Assembly: GCF_000355905.1 (NCBI RefSeq)
Contig: NZ_APLF01000008.1
Span: forward strand, 62,001 to 126,000
DNA: 64,000 bases
Reading direction: 5' to 3'
DNA from: Psychroflexus gondwanensis ACAM 44
GTDB taxonomy: Bacteria > Bacteroidota > Bacteroidia > Flavobacteriales > Flavobacteriaceae
Shown: piece by piece, positions 1 to 9,000 of the stretch
How positions within the stretch are numbered: the stretch's first letter is position 1
How the letters are laid out: each line of letters starts with the position of its first letter
Notes under the pieces: generated by a model
What the model was told of the DNA's origin: nothing
Database searches by the model: none
What the model saw: the letters and a program-made list of their open reading frames with translations, nothing else
Translations under genes and position numbers: made by a program

Positions 1-1091
1 AAGTAGAATCTGGAGCAACTATTACAGGACTTTCTTTATCAGGTTACGGAACTTCCGTTGATATGAGAGACAATGGTGCACTTTCTAACGTGCAAATTGA
101 AGGCGAAAATGCTGATCCTAACTTACCTTACACTGGTCCAGCAACTGTAAATGTTAGTGATTTTGATTGGGCAACTGAAGCCAATAGCAACGTCAATAAC
201 GTGTTGAGTGGTGAGATTACTGGTAACGTTACTTTAGACTCAAGTATAAGCTATAGCTTACCAGGTGTCCTAAGTGTTGAATCTGGTGCTACATTAACTA
301 TCCCAGCAGGAACAACAATTACAACAGGTACTGGAACAGATGTCTATATGGTAGTTCAAAAAGGAGGAACAATCAATATTAATGGTACTGAAACTAGCCC
401 AGTAGTTATGGCTCCAAGTGGAGAAGGAGCTTGGGGAGGTTTGGTGATTGCTGGAAAAGCTGAAACTACTGAAGGAATTGATGCAATCGCAGAAGTAGGA
501 GGGATAGTATATGGTGGTACTGATGTTGAAGATAATTCAGGAACTATCACTTACTTAATCCTAAGACAAACAGGTTCTCAAATCAACGCTGAATCTCAGT
601 TCAATGGTTTAACGCTTTATGCGGTAGGCAGTATGACTACCTTAGAAAATATTGCAGTGATTGGTGGACAAGATGATGGTGTAGAGTTCTTTGGAGGATC
701 TGCTAATCTTACCAATTTTTATGCTGTAGATACTGAAGATGATGCAGTAGACTGGACTGAAGGTTGGAACGGAGTTTTAACCAATACATTTGTAAAACAT
801 ACGCTAGAGAACTTTTCTACAGCAGTAGAAGCTGACGGTATAAATGGAAACCCAACCATTATTAACTTTGCAGCAGTTTCAGAAACAAATACGGGAACAG
901 CATTACAATTTAAAGCTAATTCAGGAGCAACAATTACTGGTTTGTCTCTTACAGGATATCAAACAATTATTGATATGAGAGATGATGGGCCATTAGAAAA
1001 TGTTGTAATTGATGGTGCTACAGGAGATCCAAGTGTTGTTTATGACACAGCAACAGTTGTGGAATCAGATTTCAGTTGGGCAACTAACTAA
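1..1091 (+). CDS. Secreted repeat protein, C-terminal part (beta-helix-like), 5' end outside window
   Basis: The reading frame is open from base 3, so the gene begins left of the window. It codes for about 362 residues rich in Gly, Thr, Ser and Asn with a regular pattern typical of parallel beta-helix surface proteins. The first ~55 residues (SGATITGLSLSGY, then MRDNGALSNV, ending SDFDWATE) reappear almost unchanged as the last ~55 residues (SGATITGLSLTGY, MRDDGPLENV, SDFSWATN), so the protein consists of long repeats of about 300 residues. Similar flavobacterial proteins are exported, often as lipoproteins. No T9SS sorting domain follows: it stops right after the repeat. The substrate or role cannot be read from the sequence. 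A terminator follows 30 bases downstream. Confidence 0.8.
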   Translation, partial: VESGATITGLSLSGYGTSVDMRDNGALSNVQIEGENADPNLPYTGPATVNVSDFDWATEANSNVNNVLSGEITGNVTLDSSISYSLPGVLSVESGATLTIPAGTTITTGTGTDVYMVVQKGGTININGTETSPVVMAPSGEGAWGGLVIAGKAETTEGIDAIAEVGGIVYGGTDVEDNSGTITYLILRQTGSQINAESQFNGLTLYAVGSMTTLENIAVIGGQDDGVEFFGGSANLTNFYAVDTEDDAVDWTEGWNGVLTNTFVKHTLENFSTAVEADGINGNPTIINFAAVSETNTGTALQFKANSGATITGLSLTGYQTIIDMRDDGPLENVVIDGATGDPSVVYDTATVVESDFSWATN

Positions 1092-1117
1092 TTATTCTTT
1101 TACTACCAATTAGCCGA

Positions 1118-1146
1118 AAGCTGCTCCATTTGGAGCAGTTTTTTTT
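1118..1146 (+). terminator. Rho-independent terminator of the repeat protein gene
   Basis: A perfect 7-bp stem (CTGCTCC / GGAGCAG) with a 4-base loop is followed by a run of eight T. It lies 30 bases after the stop of the upstream gene. Confidence 0.85.
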
Positions 1147-1154
1147 GTTCCTAA

Positions 1155-1337
1155 TTCCAATTTAAATTTATAATGTCGCATAAATAAATTGAATTGCTTT
1201 TTAGGTGATTGAAGTTAAAATAATTAGCATAGCCTTAGCTTCAGTACTTATATTTTAAAAAATAAAACGAAAAAAGCCAGTGCCGAATTCGTTTTGGTAA
1301 AACGATTTATTAGGGCATCACAGTTTTAAATTGGTAT
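1155..1337. repeat. MITE-like repeat, copy 1 (~185 bp, terminal inverted repeats)
   Basis: The left end (CCAATTTAAATTTATAATGT) and right end (AAATCGT on the reverse strand, closing with TTTAAATTGGTAT) are related to the two ends of the element at 38022-38217, in opposite orientation. The interiors also match (TAATTAGCATA followed by CCTTAG). Both ends carry ACCAATTTAAA-type terminal inverted repeats. There is no coding capacity. It fills most of the gap before the response regulator. Confidence 0.6.
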
Positions 1338-1369
1338 TAACCTTAACTTTATGCTAATATTCGATTTGC

Positions 1370-1377
1370 TAAATTTG
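1370..1377 (+). promoter_or_regulatory. Candidate -7 box for the two-component operon
   Basis: TAAATTTG fits the Bacteroidota -7 consensus TAnnTTTG and lies 22 bases before the response-regulator start codon. I see no good -33 TTG at the usual spacing, so this is a weak call. Confidence 0.35.
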
Positions 1378-1399
1378 TCAATATTAAAACTTAAACTAC

Positions 1400-2086
1400 A
1401 TGAAGAAATCTGACATCACTATCCTTGTTGTAGACGACGATCCGGATATTTTGGAAATATTGAGTTACAATCTCAATGCTGAAGGCTACAAAGTGATTAC
1501 TGCGGAAGATGGCGTCCAGGCTGTAAAAAAAGCTAAAAAGAAAAAGCCTCATTTGGTAATTTTGGATGTGATGATGCCAGAGATGGATGGTATAGAGGCC
1601 TGCGAACAAATTAGAGAGACCAAAGGCCTAGAAAACACCGTCATTACCTTTTTAACGGCTAGAGGAGAAGATTATTCTCAAATGGCAGGCTTCGATGCGG
1701 GTGCAGACGATTATATAACCAAACCTGTAAAGCCTAAAGTGTTGATGAGTAAAGTAAAAGCTTTGCTTAGACGGTTTAAGTCCAATGCTTCTGAGGAAAA
1801 CATCTATAAAATCGGGGGTATCGTGATCAACCGCGATGAGTATAAAATTTCCAGTGATGGTGTAGAAATGACTTTACCAAGAAAAGAATTTGAATTGCTA
1901 TCTTTACTCACTTCAGAACCTAATAAAGTATTTAAAAGAGATGATATTTTGAACACCGTTTGGGGAAATGAAGTGGTGGTTGGTGGAAGAACCATCGATG
2001 TCCACATTAGAAAATTGAGAGAAAAATTGGGCGACGATAAATTCAAAACAGTGAAAGGCGTTGGCTATAAGTTTGTACATGAATGA
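1400..2086 (+). CDS. OmpR/PhoB-family response regulator
   Basis: 228 residues, normal length for the family. The receiver domain (about 5-120) has the acidic pair D12/D13, the phospho-acceptor D56 in LVILDVMMP, T86 and K108. The C-terminal winged-helix DNA-binding domain (about 130-226) ends with GGRTIDVHIRKLREKLG and VGYKF. The stop overlaps the start of the histidine kinase (ATGA), so the two are translated as a coupled pair. The family is closest in style to PhoB/PhoP regulators; the actual stimulus and regulon cannot be told. The start follows a short gap with a possible -7 box. Confidence 0.95.
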   Translation: MKKSDITILVVDDDPDILEILSYNLNAEGYKVITAEDGVQAVKKAKKKKPHLVILDVMMPEMDGIEACEQIRETKGLENTVITFLTARGEDYSQMAGFDAGADDYITKPVKPKVLMSKVKALLRRFKSNASEENIYKIGGIVINRDEYKISSDGVEMTLPRKEFELLSLLTSEPNKVFKRDDILNTVWGNEVVVGGRTIDVHIRKLREKLGDDKFKTVKGVGYKFVHE

Positions 2087-3162
2087 GTAAAAAATTCAAA
2101 AGGTCTTATAAGTTTGCGCTAAATACCTCTACGTATATCACCATTTTCTTAACCGGCCTCATTGCGTTATATGAGCATATCCAATTAGAAATCGACTTGA
2201 CTTCTATTTTTATTTTTGCTCTAGTCTGTTTTTTATTTTCCTTTTTAATTATCCAATTAAGAATAGAGTATTTTATCTACAAACGGGTAAAATCCATTTA
2301 CGATAGTGTCTCTATACTAGACCAAACGGCAGTTGGTAACCGAAGAGTGACATCAGATATCAAAACTCTTACCGAGGAAGTAGAGCGATTTGCCAAAGGA
2401 AAAAAACTGGAGATTGAAACCCTTAAAGTAAGAGAAAACTACAGAAAAGAATTTATAGGAAATGTTTCTCACGAGCTCAAAACTCCCTTATTTACCGTTC
2501 AAGGCTATATTCTAACGCTTCTTGACGGAGCGTTAAAAGATAAGAAAGTAAGAAAAAAATACCTTAGTAGAGCTAGTAAAGGGGTAGATCGATTAATTTA
2601 TATCGTGAAAGATTTGGATATGATCACCAAATTAGAAACTGGTGACCTCAATCTTTATCTTGAGACTTTCGATATTGTTGAGCTGATCCAGAATGTCTTT
2701 GATTTGTTAGAAATGAAATCTACCAAAAGAGAAATCAGTCTTACATTCGATAAAGACTACCCGCCAATCTTTGTTAAAGCAGATAAAGAACGAATTCAAC
2801 AAGTGATTACCAACCTCATTGTGAATTCAATTAAATATGGAAAAAAAGGGGGCACTTCCGAAATCAGTTTAGAAAAACTGAAAGGGGACAAAGTCATGTT
2901 TAGAGTGACCGATAATGGAGAGGGCATAGAAAAGGAAAATATTCCACGCCTTTTTGAGCGTTTTTTCAGGGTAGATAAAACAGGATCAAGACGAGAAGGA
3001 GGTTCTGGCTTAGGCTTATCTATTGTGAAACATATTATTGAGGCTCACAATGAACAAATCTTTGTAGAAAGCGTCTATGGTATCGGTAGCGAGTTTTCCT
3101 TTACCCTTCCAATGTCCGACGAAATGTCTGAAGAGGAAATCGAAGACGCTGGTCAGTTTTAA
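2083..3162 (+). CDS. PhoR-like sensor histidine kinase
   Basis: 359 residues. Two hydrophobic segments (about 16-33 and 41-60) anchor a short sensor in the inner membrane with almost no periplasmic loop. A linker leads to HisKA with the phospho-accepting H130 in NVSHELKTPL, then HATPase_c with an N box (NLIVNSIKYG), G1 (DNGEGI), F box and G2 (GGSGLGLSI). It should autophosphorylate and pass phosphate to the regulator encoded just upstream (4-base overlap). The small sensor domain suggests sensing within the membrane or through a partner. Its last 62 bases overlap the convergent glycosyltransferase gene. Confidence 0.95.
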   Translation: MSKKFKRSYKFALNTSTYITIFLTGLIALYEHIQLEIDLTSIFIFALVCFLFSFLIIQLRIEYFIYKRVKSIYDSVSILDQTAVGNRRVTSDIKTLTEEVERFAKGKKLEIETLKVRENYRKEFIGNVSHELKTPLFTVQGYILTLLDGALKDKKVRKKYLSRASKGVDRLIYIVKDLDMITKLETGDLNLYLETFDIVELIQNVFDLLEMKSTKREISLTFDKDYPPIFVKADKERIQQVITNLIVNSIKYGKKGGTSEISLEKLKGDKVMFRVTDNGEGIEKENIPRLFERFFRVDKTGSRREGGSGLGLSIVKHIIEAHNEQIFVESVYGIGSEFSFTLPMSDEMSEEEIEDAGQF

Positions 3163-4162
3163 AACCAGAATACTGACGTATCCTCTCGAGGTCTGAAACC
3201 TTAAAATCTTCCTGATTTGAAAAAGGAGCAATGCCTAGTTTTTCAAGCCGCTTGGCCAGATATTCTTGTTCTCCCTGATGAGGTGTAGGGATAAAAAAGG
3301 CTTTCTTCCCTAAACAAGCGAGATCCATAACCGAAGAATATCCAGATCTGCATACGACTAGTTTGCTTCTGCAAATCAATGCGTTGAGTTCTTCAGATTT
3401 CAAATGATTGTAAAAGCTAATATTGGGCAAGTCGTTTAAAGACTCTGTGTTATAGACTCCACGTACTATAACTGTTTTTTTACTAGAGAGAACTTGGAAA
3501 GCTGCAATCAAACATTTCTCCAAAGAGGTTCGCAAAGGCTCTGGTCCAGAGATCACAGCTAGGTAATCAATCTCTACTGGCAGTTCTATTTTAGAAAACC
3601 GACTTAAAACCCCAATTCTTCGGGTTGGGACCTTCACTTGTTTCGAATGGCTTAAGACACCACTCAAGTCGAAAGGGACTATAGCATCTGGAATCCAGAC
3701 TTCATCATAACGATTGTGGAATTTTGCATTTAAAGAAGAAGAGGCTCTGGAGAATAGTCCAGCTTTAAATTTCAATTGATGAGAAATAATCACCGATTTT
3801 ATCGTTTTAGATATTGCTCCAAATCTGTGATCTGAAATAATCAAATCAACATGATTTTTTTCAGCATAACTTTCAATCAGTATCTCATCTTTTTTGGCTC
3901 GTTCTTTTAAACCATGACCTTGTAGAATCAATTTCAGATAAAAGAAAAAACCAGAGCTGGAATAAACGACTTCACTCGAATTTAACTCTAAGCTGTTGAG
4001 GTCTGGAAATTCTTCTTTTAACAGCTCTAAGGCCGCCCCATCGGAAGCTATACTTACAATAGCGCCCTGCTCCAAAAAGTAATTTATAATAGGGATGCAT
4101 CTTGAGGCGTGGCCCAATCCCCAATTGAGAGGAGCAACAAGAACATGAGTAGGAAAGGCCAA
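3101..4162 (-). CDS. MurG-like (GT28-type) glycosyltransferase
   Basis: 353 residues, beginning MAFPTHVLVAPLNWGLGHAS: the glycine-rich GLGHAS near the N-terminus is the acceptor-side loop of GT-B enzymes such as MurG and MGDG synthases. A C-terminal nucleotide-sugar site is seen in LVVCRSGYSSVMDLACLGK, then PHQGEQEYLA. It probably transfers a sugar to a lipid or cell-envelope acceptor at the inner face of the membrane; donor and acceptor are unknown. It is convergent with the histidine kinase and overlaps it by 62 bases. It is separated from trmB by a 61-base divergent promoter gap. Confidence 0.85.
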   Translation of the reverse strand: MAFPTHVLVAPLNWGLGHASRCIPIINYFLEQGAIVSIASDGAALELLKEEFPDLNSLELNSSEVVYSSSGFFFYLKLILQGHGLKERAKKDEILIESYAEKNHVDLIISDHRFGAISKTIKSVIISHQLKFKAGLFSRASSSLNAKFHNRYDEVWIPDAIVPFDLSGVLSHSKQVKVPTRRIGVLSRFSKIELPVEIDYLAVISGPEPLRTSLEKCLIAAFQVLSSKKTVIVRGVYNTESLNDLPNISFYNHLKSEELNALICRSKLVVCRSGYSSVMDLACLGKKAFFIPTPHQGEQEYLAKRLEKLGIAPFSNQEDFKVSDLERIRQYSGFKTDQRLRFPLQTFRRTLEG

Positions 4163-4223
4163 GGGTTTTAATTTTGTGTATTGGTAAATTTAATTAATTT
4201 TACCTGAAAATCTTAGCAAAAAC

Positions 4224-4901
4224 GTGGGGAGTAAAAATAAACTAAAGCGATTTCAAGATAATGAGGTATTTGCGAATGTCATTCAACCTTTAAGATCTGA
4301 AATTGTAGAAGAGGAGTTCCAATTTAAAGGGAAATGGAAACGTGATTTTTTCAAAAATGATAAGCCTTTAATCTTAGAATTAGGCTGTGGGAAAGGAGAA
4401 TATACCTTGGGGCTTGCTGAAAGAAATAAAGACTGTAATTATCTAGGAATAGATATAAAAGGGGCTAGATTTTGGAGAGGTGCCAAAACAGCTTTGGAAA
4501 ACGAAATGCCCAATGTAGGGTTTTTGAGAACTCAAATCGAGTTAGTCGATCAGGTCTTTGCTGAAGGCGAAGTGGATGAAATCTGGATTACTTTTCCCGA
4601 TCCACAAATCAAATGGAAACGCACCAAGCATAGGATGACCAATCCTGAGTTTTTAAACAAATACAAGCATATTTTGACTAAGGAAGGGATTATTCATCTA
4701 AAGACGGATAGCGAATTTATGCATGGCTATACATTAGGAATTTTAGAAGGTTTAGGACACGATATTTTATATGCTCACCATAATATTTACGTAAATCATG
4801 AAGCTCCAGAAGAGGTTGTAGGGATTCAGACTTTTTACGAGCAGCAGTACCTGGATAAGAATAAATCGATAACTTACTTGAAATTTAGACTTAAACCTTA
4901 A
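4224..4901 (+). CDS. trmB: tRNA (guanine-N7-)-methyltransferase TrmB
   Basis: 225 residues. It methylates G46 in the variable loop of tRNA using S-adenosylmethionine. Visible motifs are the SAM-binding LELGCGKGEYTLGLA (about 50-64), GIDIKGARFWRG and the substrate-binding ITFPDPQIKWKRTKHRM. The start is GTG: the N-terminus GSKNKLKRFQDNEVF, which is conserved in flavobacterial TrmB, begins exactly there and no upstream ATG is available. It is the first gene of a tight run with the LysE-type exporter (2-base gap) and the alkyltransferase-like gene. Confidence 0.95.
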   Translation: MGSKNKLKRFQDNEVFANVIQPLRSEIVEEEFQFKGKWKRDFFKNDKPLILELGCGKGEYTLGLAERNKDCNYLGIDIKGARFWRGAKTALENEMPNVGFLRTQIELVDQVFAEGEVDEIWITFPDPQIKWKRTKHRMTNPEFLNKYKHILTKEGIIHLKTDSEFMHGYTLGILEGLGHDILYAHHNIYVNHEAPEEVVGIQTFYEQQYLDKNKSITYLKFRLKP

Positions 4902-4903
4902 TC

Positions 4904-5527
4904 TTGGAATATTTTCAAATCTATGTATTAACCTACCTTGCCGCATTCATCGGTGTGGTTCCGCCGGGTTTAGTCAACATGAGTGTAGCTAAAACCTGTT
5001 TGGAAAGAGGGCGTAGAAATGGAAGTTTGATGGCTTTAGGGGCTTCTTCAGTAGTGTTATTTCAGGCTTTATTAGCTGTTCTAATTTCAAAATATATTTT
5101 TTCACATCCTTATGTGAAAAGTGTGTTCCTTAAAACTGGAATTGCGATATTGATCTTGATGTTTATTTATTTTCTGCTTTCAGCCAATCGAAAGAAAAAT
5201 CAGCAAAACATTAAAAAAAGAACAGGGACCAAAAGCTTTTTTACTGGGATTTTAGTGTCCTCTCTTAATATCTTCCCCATACCTTACTTTGTTCTTATTT
5301 CTACTTTATTAAGCAATAATTTCGAGATAAAGTTCAGTATTATGAACGATATTTTCTTTGCGATAAGTGCAGCCCTAGGGACGTTAACCACGCTTTACCT
5401 GTACGTCATTTTTATCATGAAAATAGATGGGAAGACAGAGTTATTTAAGAGGTACTCCAACTATTTCATGGCGGTATTAATGTTGATCCTTGTCATTGTA
5501 TCTTGGATTCGCTTATCTAATATATAA
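4904..5527 (+). CDS. LysE-family amino-acid/metabolite exporter
   Basis: 207 residues with about six hydrophobic segments and the LysE/RhtB signature near the N-terminus: GVVPPGLVNMSVAKTCLERGRR (residues ~17-38, shown in part as PPGLVNMSVAKT). Such proteins export amino acids or related solutes across the inner membrane; the substrate is unknown. The start is TTG, two bases after the trmB stop, and the MEYFQIYVLTYLAAFIG beginning matches a first membrane helix. The next gene starts directly after its stop codon, implying one transcript. Confidence 0.85.
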   Translation: MEYFQIYVLTYLAAFIGVVPPGLVNMSVAKTCLERGRRNGSLMALGASSVVLFQALLAVLISKYIFSHPYVKSVFLKTGIAILILMFIYFLLSANRKKNQQNIKKRTGTKSFFTGILVSSLNIFPIPYFVLISTLLSNNFEIKFSIMNDIFFAISAALGTLTTLYLYVIFIMKIDGKTELFKRYSNYFMAVLMLILVIVSWIRLSNI

Positions 5528-5869
5528 ATGGCAAACTCAGATTTTTTTGAAAAGGTTTATGAAGTTGTGGCTTTGATTCCGGAAGGAAAAGTAACTAGTT
5601 ATGGAGCTATAGCCAAAGCGATAGGAGCTGCCAAAAGTTCTCGTACAGTTGGATATGCGATGAATGCTTGCGTAAAATTAGATCGAGATCTACCAGCGCA
5701 TAGAGTTGTGAATAGAAATGGGGTATTAACTGGTAAGCATCATTTTCCAGGTCAAGGCGTTATGCAAAAGCTTTTGGAAGAAGAAGGCTTGGAGATAGAG
5801 AACGATCAAATAAAAAATTTTAAAAATTATTTTTGGCAGCCCCCTGTAAATCAGAGTTTTGAGAGTTAA
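5528..5869 (+). CDS. Alkyltransferase-like (ATL) DNA-binding protein, MGMT fold without the catalytic Cys
   Basis: 113 residues covering only the DNA-binding domain of O6-alkylguanine-DNA alkyltransferases. The helix-turn-helix with the arginine finger is seen in SSRTVGYAMNAC (about 37-48). Where MGMT has PCHRV, this protein reads PAHRVV, so the alkyl-accepting cysteine is replaced by Ala. Known ATL proteins bind alkylated guanines without repairing them and hand the lesion to nucleotide excision repair; that role is inferred here. The start ATG directly abuts the exporter stop. A hairpin terminator follows about 110 bases downstream. Confidence 0.9.
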   Translation: MANSDFFEKVYEVVALIPEGKVTSYGAIAKAIGAAKSSRTVGYAMNACVKLDRDLPAHRVVNRNGVLTGKHHFPGQGVMQKLLEEEGLEIENDQIKNFKNYFWQPPVNQSFES

Positions 5870-5978
5870 TTTTGATTTTAATAAAACTTTAGCTTTCTTA
5901 TTGTTTTGATAATTGGACTTAAATCTTATATTTGAATCAGGATGAAGTTTTTCATAATAGATTGGTTAATTAGCAGAG

Positions 5979-6008
5979 CCTCGGATTTTTATAAAACCGG
6001 GGTTTTGT
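5979..6008 (+). terminator. Hairpin terminator after the trmB run
   Basis: CCTCGG pairs with CCGGGG (one G-T pair) around a short AT loop that itself can pair (TTTT/AAAA), followed by TTTTGTGTTTTT. It ends the transcript of the three preceding genes and sits before the large outer-membrane protein gene. Confidence 0.55.
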
Positions 6009-6094
6009 GTTTTTAGAAACCTTATTTTTCCCACTTTCCGATTTCTTTTTCACAAGACTTTAAAATATTTTAGCAAAGCTTTAGTTTTACACAC

Positions 6095-9000
6095 ATGAGG
6101 CGATATCTTTTAGGTGTGTTTTTATGTATTGGATTCTCTTCCCTATTTGGACAGTCGGGACTAGTCGTAAAAATTTTTCCCATAAAAGATACCATACAGC
6201 TAGAAGAGGTAAGTATAAGCCCATTCCAATTTAAAGTTCAGTCTACAGATAGCCTAGCCATTCCCCCTTCTTTTTATACAATCGATTTTCCGGGCTCCCA
6301 ATTAATTCCATCTTCCAAATTGAAAATGGAACAGGACAGCTTATTAGTGACTTATTTTAAATACCCTGAGTTTCTCACCAAAACCTATAAAGGCTTGGAT
6401 GAAAAGCTCATTGTAGACATCGGTAATCCTGTCGATAATTTATATGAATTGCAGCAAGAAAGGCAACCTAGTAATTTTGTTCCTTTTGCGGGGCTCAATA
6501 CAAGTGGTAGTATTTCGAGGGCGATTAGCGTGGGGAACAACCAAAATGCAGTAGTAAGGTCGGAGCTTGATTTGCAGATTTCTGGTAAAATTTCTGAAAA
6601 TGTGACTCTCCGAGCCTCCATTCAGGATGACAATGCCCCCACACAATCTGGAGGATATACGCAACAGCTGGATGAGTTCGATCAAATATTTATAGAATTG
6701 GAGTCAGACAAATGGAGAATACGGGCTGGAGATATTGATTTAATAGAAAACGAATCTTTTTTTGCATCTTACACCAAACGAGTACAAGGCCTATTGCTAT
6801 CTGCCGATGTAGGCAATGACAAACGACAGACCGAAGTTTACGCTGCTGGCGCTTTGGTGAGAGGCGTATTTACAAGAAGCGAATTGACCGCTCAGGAGGG
6901 AAACCAAGGTCCTTATAAACTGATCGGTGAAAGTGGAGAATTATTTGTATTGATAATCTCTGGTAGCGAAGCGGTATTTGTGAATGGCAGACAACTCGCT
7001 CGAGGAGAAAATGAAGACTATCTCATTGATTATAATGCTGGTGAAATAATTTTTAATTCTACGTTTCCTATAACTTCAGAAATGAGAATCGTTGTAGAAT
7101 ACCAAGTTTCCGATCGAAATTTCTCTAGAATAGTGGCCACAACTGGCTCTAGATTTAGGTCCGAATCTCTTCAACTGAATGGGTTTCTTTATAACGAAAA
7201 TGATCTTAAAAATCAGCCCTTACAGCAAAGTCTTACAGACGAGCAGGTGAACGCTCTAGTAGATGCAGGAGATAATCAAAATGAAATGTTTGCTCCTAGT
7301 GCAGTTCTTTCAGAATACTCAGAAAACAGGATTTTATACGTCAAGGAAATTCAAAACGGAGAAGAGATTTTTGTCTTTTCCAATGATCCTGAAGCCGAAT
7401 TGTTTAATGTTCGGTTTACCAACCTAGGGCCTAATCAAGGAAACTATGTGCTTTCCAGTCAGAATGCTATTGCCAATATTTACGAATATATACCTCCAGT
7501 CGATGGAATTCCTCAAGGAAATTTTGAACCTGTTGTAAGGCTATTTGCTCCCACTAAGCTCCAAATTGCGATGGTGAACGGCAAGTATTCTCCTTCTGAG
7601 ACTACCAATATTCAGTTTGAAGTGGCGGCGAGCAATACTGACGATAATTTATTCTCGGACCTAGACCAAGAGGATAATCGAGGCTTAGCTGCACAAGTTT
7701 CGGTTAAGCAAACCTTATATAAATCGGAGGCCAACAAAAAGCTTGATGTGTTTGGTAATTTGAATTTTATTGAAGATTCCTATTCTAGTTTGGAAAGACT
7801 TTATAATGTTGAATTTACTAGGGATTGGAATTTATTCGATCCTACAGGAGATCAGCTTTTTGTGGATACGGGGTTCGATTTTCAAAACAATGCTTCAAGC
7901 CACACTCAATATAATTTTCAACGTTTAGAATATACAACTGATTTTGAAGGTTTAAAACATGCTTTAATGACCAGGCAAGTTCTCGATAAGCTCAGGATAA
8001 ATGCCAATGCAAGTTACCTGGATAGTGAATCTTCCCGACTTACCTCCAAGTTTGCGAGGGCTACTCTGTCTGGGATTTATGATTTTGGTAAATTTTGGTC
8101 CGGATTGCGGTATGACCTAGAAGATAATGAAGAAGTGAGGGCGGATAGTAATGAATTTACCGCCAATACTCAGCGATTTTCTAGCTACGAGGTCTATTCT
8201 GGGGTTGGAGATTCTACCGATGTGTATGTAGAATTAGGGTATAGATATCGACAAAACGACAGTTTACGTGCCAATGTTTTACAAAGTGTAAACACGTCCA
8301 GCAATTATTTTACACGTTCGCAATTGGTCAACTCCAAGTCCACAACACTTAGAGTTTTTGCTAATCTAAGAAACCTAAAATTTGCGGAAGAAGGTCGAGA
8401 CGATGAACAAAGTCTTAACTCGAGAGTCACCTTTTCTCAAAATTTATGGGATCGACTTGTCAATCTCAATACCACTTACGAAACCAATAGCGGAAGCATT
8501 GCTCAGCAAGAATTCTCTTACGTTGAGGTGGAACCTGGTCAAGGGCAATATACGTGGATAGATTATAATGAAAATGGCATCCAAGAACTCAACGAGTTTG
8601 AAATTGCCCAATTCCAAGATGAGGGGAGGTACGTGAGAATTCTTTTGCCCAATCAAGTATTTGTGAGAACCAATCAAACTCGTTTAAGCCAGCAGGTTAC
8701 TCTCAACTTCCTTAAGTGGCAAAACGAAGAGGGGTTCAAGAAGTTAGCTTCCAAATTTTATAACCAAACCTCTTTGCTTTTGGATAAAAAATTGAGAAAA
8801 GACGGCAATGCGTTGAGTTTAAATCCATTTGGTGATGATGGTCAAGAGGTGCTAGGCGATAACACGACTTTTAGAAATATTATTTTCTTTAATAGAGGCC
8901 TTCAAAAATTTACGACCTCGTATAATTTCTCTCAGAATACGACCAAAAATTTAAGCCTCTTAGGGCTCCAGGAAAACTCGAATACCTTACATGAGCTCAA

